Below are positions 11,547 to 16,323 of a stretch of 16,323 bases of DNA, piece by piece (position 1 is the first letter of the stretch; the number at the start of each line of letters is the position of its first letter). Source of the stretch: SICV01 sp038045265 (GTDB lineage Archaea; Nanobdellota; Nanobdellia; Pacearchaeales; GW2011-AR1); assembly GCA_038045265.1 (NCBI GenBank), contig JBBSYL010000005.1, forward strand, positions 1-16,323. Reading direction: 5' to 3'. The notes under the pieces were generated by a model. It searched no databases. It saw nothing but the letters and a program-made list of their open reading frames with translations, and had not been told where the DNA came from. Both the position numbers and the translations under genes were made by a program.

Positions 11547-11953
11547 GCCAGAAAATGAACACCATTTCAGGGAAAAGAAAGACTGCAGTTGCTAAGCTTA
11601 GGCTTCTTCCAGGCTCAGGAAAAGTAATATACAATTTCATTCCTGCAGAATCCCTTACTTTATTCCATAAACTTGCCTTATCAGAACCTTTAAGGGTTTA
11701 TCAGGAAGAGTTAGGAGATGAATTGAAATATGATTTCAGCATAAAGACCATGGGCGGAGGAAAAGAAGCACAGATTCAAGCAGCAAGACTTGCAATAGCC
11801 AAAGCATTACTTGAAATTTCAGGCTCAGAAACCTTGAGAAAAGCATTCCTTGCATATGATAGAAATATGATTGTTCAAGATGCAAGAAGAAAAGAAGCAA
11901 ACAAACCAGGAGATTCCTCTGCACGTTCAAAGAGACAGAAATCGTATCGTTAA
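11543..11953 (+). CDS. rps9: Small-subunit ribosomal protein S9
   Basis: The 136-residue protein carries SGKRKTAVAKLRLLPGSGKVIYN near residues 9-31, MGGGKEAQIQAARLAIAKALLE near residues 70-91, and the S9 C-terminus DARRKEANKPGDSSARSKRQKSYR, whose terminal Arg-containing tail reaches the P-site tRNA. In many archaea rpoN, rpoK and rps2 follow; here the operon ends and the next gene is convergent, with a 4-bp overlap of stop codons (TTAA). Confidence 0.95.
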   Translation: MSQKMNTISGKRKTAVAKLRLLPGSGKVIYNFIPAESLTLFHKLALSEPLRVYQEELGDELKYDFSIKTMGGGKEAQIQAARLAIAKALLEISGSETLRKAFLAYDRNMIVQDARRKEANKPGDSSARSKRQKSYR

Positions 11954-13029
11954 ATTTTAATTGAATTTTTTAGTTCTTCAAGAATCTGCTTTGTTTCATC
12001 TGATTCCAATACAGCTATCTTAACATCGCTTTTAGGACCTTCAATAAATCCTTCTTTTTCTGCCATCTCTCTGTTTTTCTTTTCATCAATTTCAATCCCA
12101 AGATTTTCCAGATTTTCGCATATCTTTCTTCTAGCAAGTACCGAACCAAAACCTATGGCTCCTGTAAAGATTAATACATCAAGCCCATTCATTACAGCAT
12201 AATATGATCCTATATATTTCTTTATCCTATAAGCAAAATGATCTATAGTCAACCTCGCTTTTTCATCTCCTTCTTCGGCTTTTTTAATTATTTCTCTAAA
12301 GTCCCATTCCCCTGCTAAACCCATAAAGCCAGATTTAAAATTCAAGTAGTTCTCAACCTGTTCAAAGTTCATTTTCTTATTCTTAGCAATACGCTTAACA
12401 GCAGAGAAATCAATATCTCCAGACCTTGTGCTTCCAGGCAATCCTTCCAAAGGTGTAAATCCCATGCTTGTATCAATACTTTTTCCATTCGAAACAGCAG
12501 TTATACTTGAACCACCCCCAAGATGACACACTATAATCTTCCTGTTCTTCCAATTAACCTTTTTTAGTACAGATTTTATAGATATTCCATGATATCCGTA
12601 TCTGCAAATTTCTAATTCTTTTGCATCTTTACAGTTTATTCCATAAATTTTTACCTTTTCTTCCATGCTTGCTTGGAACGCGCTGTCAGATATGCACGCT
12701 ATTTTTGTTCCCCTAAAGTTTTTCTCTATATCTCTAAGTTCTTCTAATATCAGCTCAACATGCAATGGAGAAATATTCTCAGCATCTCTAAGCTTATTCA
12801 TATACTCCTTATTTAAAATTCTATTCTTCTGAAAATACTCTCCAGGAGCCACAACCCTCACACCTATTCCATCAATCTTTCCTGCTTTTTCTTTTATTAT
12901 TTTTACAGAATCTCTAAAGTTTTTCTCTCCAATTTCAAATTTAACTCTTAATATTTCATCTTCTCCAAGATACAGAGAGTATCTTTTGCTTGTGCTTCCA
13001 ATATTTACAATTAAATATCTTTTTGCCAT
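11950..13029 (-). CDS. ackA: Acetate kinase
   Basis: The 359-residue protein has the acetate/butyrate kinase motif series: N-terminal phosphate loop VNIGSTSKRYSLY (Asn9), GVRVVAPG (Arg58), ISPLH (His90), ISDSAFQ (Asp115), RYGYHGIS (His147), CHLGGGSSI near 168-176, DTSMGFTPLEGLPGSTRSGD with Arg202, and FTGAIG for nucleotide binding. It converts acetyl phosphate and ADP to acetate and ATP. It is shorter than the common 400-residue form but keeps the catalytic set. Its start lies 19 bp inside the phosphoketolase gene, so product and consumer of acetyl phosphate are made together. Acetate kinase is rare in archaea outside Methanosarcina, suggesting acquisition from bacteria. Confidence 0.94.
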   Translation of the reverse strand: MAKRYLIVNIGSTSKRYSLYLGEDEILRVKFEIGEKNFRDSVKIIKEKAGKIDGIGVRVVAPGEYFQKNRILNKEYMNKLRDAENISPLHVELILEELRDIEKNFRGTKIACISDSAFQASMEEKVKIYGINCKDAKELEICRYGYHGISIKSVLKKVNWKNRKIIVCHLGGGSSITAVSNGKSIDTSMGFTPLEGLPGSTRSGDIDFSAVKRIAKNKKMNFEQVENYLNFKSGFMGLAGEWDFREIIKKAEEGDEKARLTIDHFAYRIKKYIGSYYAVMNGLDVLIFTGAIGFGSVLARRKICENLENLGIEIDEKKNREMAEKEGFIEGPKSDVKIAVLESDETKQILEELKNSIKI

Positions 13030-15329
13030 TGCCAGAGCCTTATATAATTAGGATCTACACCATTCTTTATAATATATTCTTTATGTTCGGTAAGTTTACT
13101 CTCAAACTCTTTAATAATCCTTTCAGCTTTTTTCTCATCTATTGCTTTTCTCTGCCTTAGCATTTGAACAGCCTCAAGAATTAAATGGAATCGGCTTGTC
13201 CCATTCCTCACGTGCATGTCAAAAGGAGTAGTTGTAGAACCATTTTCTCTATATCCATGTATTTTAAATCGCCCGCATTCTTTTTCATCAATCAATATTT
13301 CCTTCACATCATCCGGATATCCATGGTAATTAAAAATTACTGGTTTATCTTTGGTGAAATATTTTTCAAAATCTATCTTATTATCCTTATTTCCAATACC
13401 TATAGATGTCAATTCAATTACATTTACAGTCCTTATTCTTGTTCCAGGGAGTTCTTTCCTAAGATAGTCTACGGCAGCCATCATTTCTTTTGTAAGATAA
13501 TCTCCAGCAGAAGCGAATACAATATCAGGATTTTTGTCTGAAGCAAATTCCCATATCATTATTCCATCTTTAAGCTCTTTCTTTGCTTCTTTTTCGCTAA
13601 GCCAGATAGGTTCTACTGTCTTTCCTGCAACTATAACATTTATCCTGTCTTTTGATTTCAAACATTCCTCTAGTACGGCTAACGTGCTATTTCCGTCAGC
13701 AGGGAAATAAACTCTTATATCGCATCCATATTTTTCAAGTAAATTCCCTATAAAACTAGGATTTTGATGTGAAAAACCATTATGTTCTTGTCTCCATCCT
13801 GAGCTGGTAAGTATATAATTCATCGAACTTACACCCTTTCTCCATTTTATTTCTTTACTTGCTTTCAAAAATTTAGCATATTGGTCCGCCATACTACTTA
13901 TAATTTCTATGAAAGCTTCATAAGAAGCAAAAACGCAATGCCTTCCTGTTAGAATATATCCCTGTGCCAGCCCCTGTAGACTATGTTCACTTAACATTTC
14001 TATAACTCTCCCATTTTCTCCTATATTTTTGTCCCAACTCTTAATTGGCATAGTAAATGCTCTTCCTGTAGAATTAAATATAGAATCAAGTTTATTAGAA
14101 TAAGTTTCATCAGGACTCACCATTCTAAAATTTTTATTTTCTTCATTTAGCTTAAATACTTCATTCAAATAATCTCCAGCCATTTTCATGCAACTTTCTT
14201 CAATCTCTCCTCTTTTGTTTTCATTTCTAGCAAACTTAGAAATATTTGGAAGTTTAAGGTTTCTATAATTCTTAGAAGCATACGTATGTTTGTTTAAACC
14301 CATTCTTAAATTTCTTCTTGGAATTATTTTTTCAATTTCTTTAATAAATTTATTTTTTCTGAACAACTCATTAAAATTGTATGATTTCAACCATTCTTCC
14401 AAGAACTCAAGCTCAACATCACTTGTTTTAGCGTTTTTTACAATTACTTGGTGTGAGAGGCAATTTCCTTCTATTTTTTCCCCTCTTAATTTTCTTATTC
14501 CTGTCCATCCCTTTAAGGTTTTGAGAATTATCATGGGTAAGTGTTTGCTAAATCCTCCTTTAACCTTTAATATTTCATTATAACTCTTTTCTAAAGCATG
14601 GACCATTTTATGATATAATTCCGCATCGCTCCCTTCTACAATTATTGGATCATATCCATATCCTTCGAATAAGCTAATCAATTCATCATTATCCATTCTT
14701 CCAAAAATTGTAGGCCCAGATATTTTGTATCCATTTAAATGCAAAATTGGCAACACCACTCCATTATTTTTTGGGTCTACAAACTTGTTAAGGTGCCAGG
14801 CAGTCGCAGTTGGTCCAGTTTCTGCCTCTCCATCCCCTATTAAACAAGCGACTATTAAATTTTTATTATCTAATGTTGCCCCGTATGCTGTTGACAAAGC
14901 ATATCCGAGTTCTCCTCCCTCAAGTATTGCTCCAGGGGTTCCAGGATTTGTATGACTTGGAAATCCATATGGCCAACTGAAATTCTTTATCACATATTCC
15001 ATCCCTTTACTGTTCACTTTAGCCTCAGGATAAAATTTCCCAAGAGTTTCTTCAATAAATAAATTGGCTTGTAATGCAGGAAATCCATGTCCTGGACCAA
15101 GAATAAACATCATACTGCATTTCTTCTTTTTAATTAGATTATTCAGGTTCGCATACACGAAATTTATCCCAGGGCATGTCCCCCAATGTCCAAGTAATCT
15201 AGGCTTTATATCTTTGAATTCAAGTTTTCTCTCCAGTAGGAAATTGTCTTTAAGGTATATTTGGGCTGCAGAAAGATAGTTAGTTGCCCGGACATATTTC
15301 TCTATAGACGTAATTTCACCACTTTCCAT
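13011..15329 (-). CDS. xfp: Xylulose-5-phosphate/fructose-6-phosphate phosphoketolase
   Basis: The 772-residue protein is near the usual 790-820. The N-terminus KYVRATNYLSAAQIYLKDN and LLGHWGTCPGINFVYANLN are family hallmarks, followed by GPGHGFPALQAN and SHTNPGTPGAILEGGELGYA. The thiamine-diphosphate motif GDGEAETGP begins near residue 165. The Pyr domain has SEHSLQGLAQGYILTGRH and FASYEAFIEIISSM; GWRQEHNGFSHQNPSFI completes the active site. It cleaves xylulose 5-phosphate (and often fructose 6-phosphate) with phosphate to acetyl phosphate plus glyceraldehyde 3-phosphate (or erythrose 4-phosphate). Coupled to ackA downstream. A TATA box lies 24 bp before the ATG, so the pair has its own promoter. 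Confidence 0.96.
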   Translation of the reverse strand: MESGEITSIEKYVRATNYLSAAQIYLKDNFLLERKLEFKDIKPRLLGHWGTCPGINFVYANLNNLIKKKKCSMMFILGPGHGFPALQANLFIEETLGKFYPEAKVNSKGMEYVIKNFSWPYGFPSHTNPGTPGAILEGGELGYALSTAYGATLDNKNLIVACLIGDGEAETGPTATAWHLNKFVDPKNNGVVLPILHLNGYKISGPTIFGRMDNDELISLFEGYGYDPIIVEGSDAELYHKMVHALEKSYNEILKVKGGFSKHLPMIILKTLKGWTGIRKLRGEKIEGNCLSHQVIVKNAKTSDVELEFLEEWLKSYNFNELFRKNKFIKEIEKIIPRRNLRMGLNKHTYASKNYRNLKLPNISKFARNENKRGEIEESCMKMAGDYLNEVFKLNEENKNFRMVSPDETYSNKLDSIFNSTGRAFTMPIKSWDKNIGENGRVIEMLSEHSLQGLAQGYILTGRHCVFASYEAFIEIISSMADQYAKFLKASKEIKWRKGVSSMNYILTSSGWRQEHNGFSHQNPSFIGNLLEKYGCDIRVYFPADGNSTLAVLEECLKSKDRINVIVAGKTVEPIWLSEKEAKKELKDGIMIWEFASDKNPDIVFASAGDYLTKEMMAAVDYLRKELPGTRIRTVNVIELTSIGIGNKDNKIDFEKYFTKDKPVIFNYHGYPDDVKEILIDEKECGRFKIHGYRENGSTTTPFDMHVRNGTSRFHLILEAVQMLRQRKAIDEKKAERIIKEFESKLTEHKEYIIKNGVDPNYIRLWQWQKDI

Positions 15330-15348
15330 GAGTTAATTAGCAATATTA

Positions 15349-15357
15349 TCTATAAGA
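15349..15357 (-). promoter_or_regulatory. TATA box for xfp-ackA
   Basis: CTTATAGATA on the minus strand, about 24 bp from the xfp ATG, inside the 31-bp gap to the recombinase gene. It implies separate transcription from the recombinase. Confidence 0.45.
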
Positions 15358-15360
15358 ATG

Positions 15361-16194
15361 TTATGCCTCAACTTCCTGCCCTTTCCGTTTAAGCAGGTTA
15401 TCAAAAGGATTTCCAACTTTTTTTATTTGTTCTGAAGAAATGTGGGTATAAACCTGCGTAGTATTGAGGTTCGCATGCCCGAGCATTGCCTGAATAATTC
15501 TAATATCTGTACCTTGCTCCAACAAGTGTGTAGCAAAACTATGCCTTAATGTGTGCGGAGTAACTTTTTTATTTATTCCAGTTCTTTTCCTCAATCCCAG
15601 TATTATCTTCTGTATATTTCTTGTTGTCAAAGGCTTATCCTTAGAGAAAACATACATATTTTCTCTACCCTTAAGATAGTCATTTATCTCTTCTTTAAGC
15701 TCTTGAGATATGCTGAAAAGCCTATCTTTACTTCCCTTCCCTTTCCTTACCCATCCTGTATTCTCTTCATTGTTTATATCATCGCTCTTCAAATTTACAA
15801 GCTCACTAACTCTTAGTCCAGAAGAATAAAGCAAAGATACCATTAACCTTGATTTTACATTGTCGCACGCACCTATAATCTTTCCCACCTCATCTTTAGT
15901 AAGCACTTCAGGCAACCTCTTGTCTTTTTTAGGTACTCTAACTTCAGAAAACTCCTTTTTTAATACTTCAGTATAAAAAAATTTCAATGCAGCGACTGCA
16001 AGCATTATAGTGTTTTTTGATTTGCTGTCAAACAAGCTGGCGAGATAAGCCTTCGCATCATCGCTAGTCACTTCCTCAATGTTTTTTCCACAATGTTTCA
16101 AAAACTTTTCAGCAAAAAAACTATAATTTCTTATAGTCATAGGACTCAGCCCACGCACTTTTAACTCATTCCTTAATTTATCAATAGCTTCCAT
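15361..16194 (-). CDS. xerA: XerA/XerC/D-type tyrosine recombinase
   Basis: From the ATG at 16194 the protein is 277 residues. The core-binding domain spans about residues 1-80 (RGLSPMTIRNYSFFAEKFLKH). The catalytic domain has Arg128 (SSGLRVSEL), Lys156 (KGKGSKDRLF), His214 and Arg217 (HTLRHSFATHLLEQG), His240 (MLGHANLNTTQVYTH) and nucleophile Tyr249, a complete set. Size and lack of extra domains fit the archaeal XerA group that resolves chromosome dimers at dif, though it could serve mobile elements. GGGG at 16199-16202 (minus strand) lies before this ATG; a TTG at 16212 is a possible longer start. Nothing ties it physically to the tRNA element 6 kb away. Confidence 0.93.
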   Translation of the reverse strand: MEAIDKLRNELKVRGLSPMTIRNYSFFAEKFLKHCGKNIEEVTSDDAKAYLASLFDSKSKNTIMLAVAALKFFYTEVLKKEFSEVRVPKKDKRLPEVLTKDEVGKIIGACDNVKSRLMVSLLYSSGLRVSELVNLKSDDINNEENTGWVRKGKGSKDRLFSISQELKEEINDYLKGRENMYVFSKDKPLTTRNIQKIILGLRKRTGINKKVTPHTLRHSFATHLLEQGTDIRIIQAMLGHANLNTTQVYTHISSEQIKKVGNPFDNLLKRKGQEVEA

Positions 16195-16229
16195 GGCAAC
16201 CCCTTTATACAAAGTGAAATAATGCGAAC

Positions 16230-16237
16230 TTTTTAAA
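16230..16237 (-). promoter_or_regulatory. TATA box for the xer gene
   Basis: TTTAAAAA on the minus strand, placing transcription start near 16208, about 14 nt before the chosen ATG. Confidence 0.5.
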
Positions 16238-16296
16238 CATTTAGCTTCTCAGATAAACCTTCCTTTGCCGATATTGTAAGATAATCGTGAGTTAAG

Positions 16297-16304
16297 CTTA
16301 AATA
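16297..16304 (+). promoter_or_regulatory. TATA box for a gene beyond the right edge
   Basis: CTTAAATA in GTTAAGCTTAAATAG on the plus strand. With the 26-bp spacing seen elsewhere, its transcript would begin a few bases past the window end. It is divergent to the xer gene. Confidence 0.4.
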
Positions 16305-16323
16305 GTATGTTTTCCTTCAAGTT

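Noticed and set aside
11736..11930. Minus-strand open frame inside rps9
   Set aside because: It is the antisense of a clear ribosomal protein gene and has no promoter or recognisable protein pattern.
13185..15279. Several plus-strand frames opposite xfp
   Set aside because: All lie antisense to a strongly conserved enzyme and show no domain or promoter.
15553..15816. Plus-strand 87-codon frame opposite the recombinase
   Set aside because: Antisense shadow of the catalytic domain; no independent signal.
1..16323. CRISPR array
   Set aside because: No regularly spaced repeats are visible anywhere in the window.

Overview
This AT-rich window comes from an archaeon, most likely a small-genome DPANN lineage (Pacearchaeota/Woesearchaeota-like; the lineage is an inference). 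The archaeal assignment rests on the eukaryote/archaea-type ribosomal proteins L21e and L18e, archaeal S13, S4, S11, L13 and S9, RNA polymerase subunits F and D, a DUF655 protein, TATA-box promoters placed about 26 bp before start codons (leaderless style), and a tRNA gene without an encoded CCA.

Layout. 1-1198: a membrane-anchored DsbA-like thiol oxidoreductase (cut by the left edge), a small two-helix membrane protein, and a small zinc-ribbon protein read from a shared divergent promoter. 1246-4598: a compact translation/transcription block, rpl21e-rpoF-DUF655-rps13-rps4-rps11, then rpoD from its own promoter. 4611-10730: an accessory island that splits the usual rpoD-rpl18e neighbourhood. 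10762-11953: rpl18e-rpl13-rps9. 11950-15329 (minus): acetate kinase and phosphoketolase as an overlapping pair. 15361-16194 (minus): a Xer-type tyrosine recombinase. A plus-strand promoter points out of the right edge.

The island is the interesting part. It begins with an unknown gene and a tRNA-Leu whose anticodon reads AAG, which is very unusual for an archaeon. The last 8 bases of the tRNA and the following 43 bases recur, diverged (about 39 of 51 identical, my hand count), 4180 bp downstream. The segment between the copies holds a strongly foldable intergenic sequence, a possible integrase N-terminal domain without a catalytic domain, an endonuclease/exonuclease/phosphatase-fold protein, and a five-gene overlapping operon: AbiEi-like antitoxin, AbiEii nucleotidyltransferase toxin, a WYL-domain protein, and two small Cys-rich (probably zinc-binding) proteins. 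That operon is bracketed by a near-perfect 22-bp direct repeat. I read this as a degenerate tRNA-integrated element carrying an extended AbiE-type defence/toxin-antitoxin cassette. Beyond it lie a HEPN-like gene that looks broken (frameshift, and Pro in place of the motif His) and a GNAT acetyltransferase overlapping a ribbon-helix-helix protein, possibly another toxin-antitoxin pair.

The phosphoketolase/acetate kinase pair would turn pentose or fructose phosphates into acetyl phosphate and then acetate plus ATP, a short energy-yielding route plausible for a fermentative symbiont. All functional calls are from sequence motifs read by eye; no searches were run.
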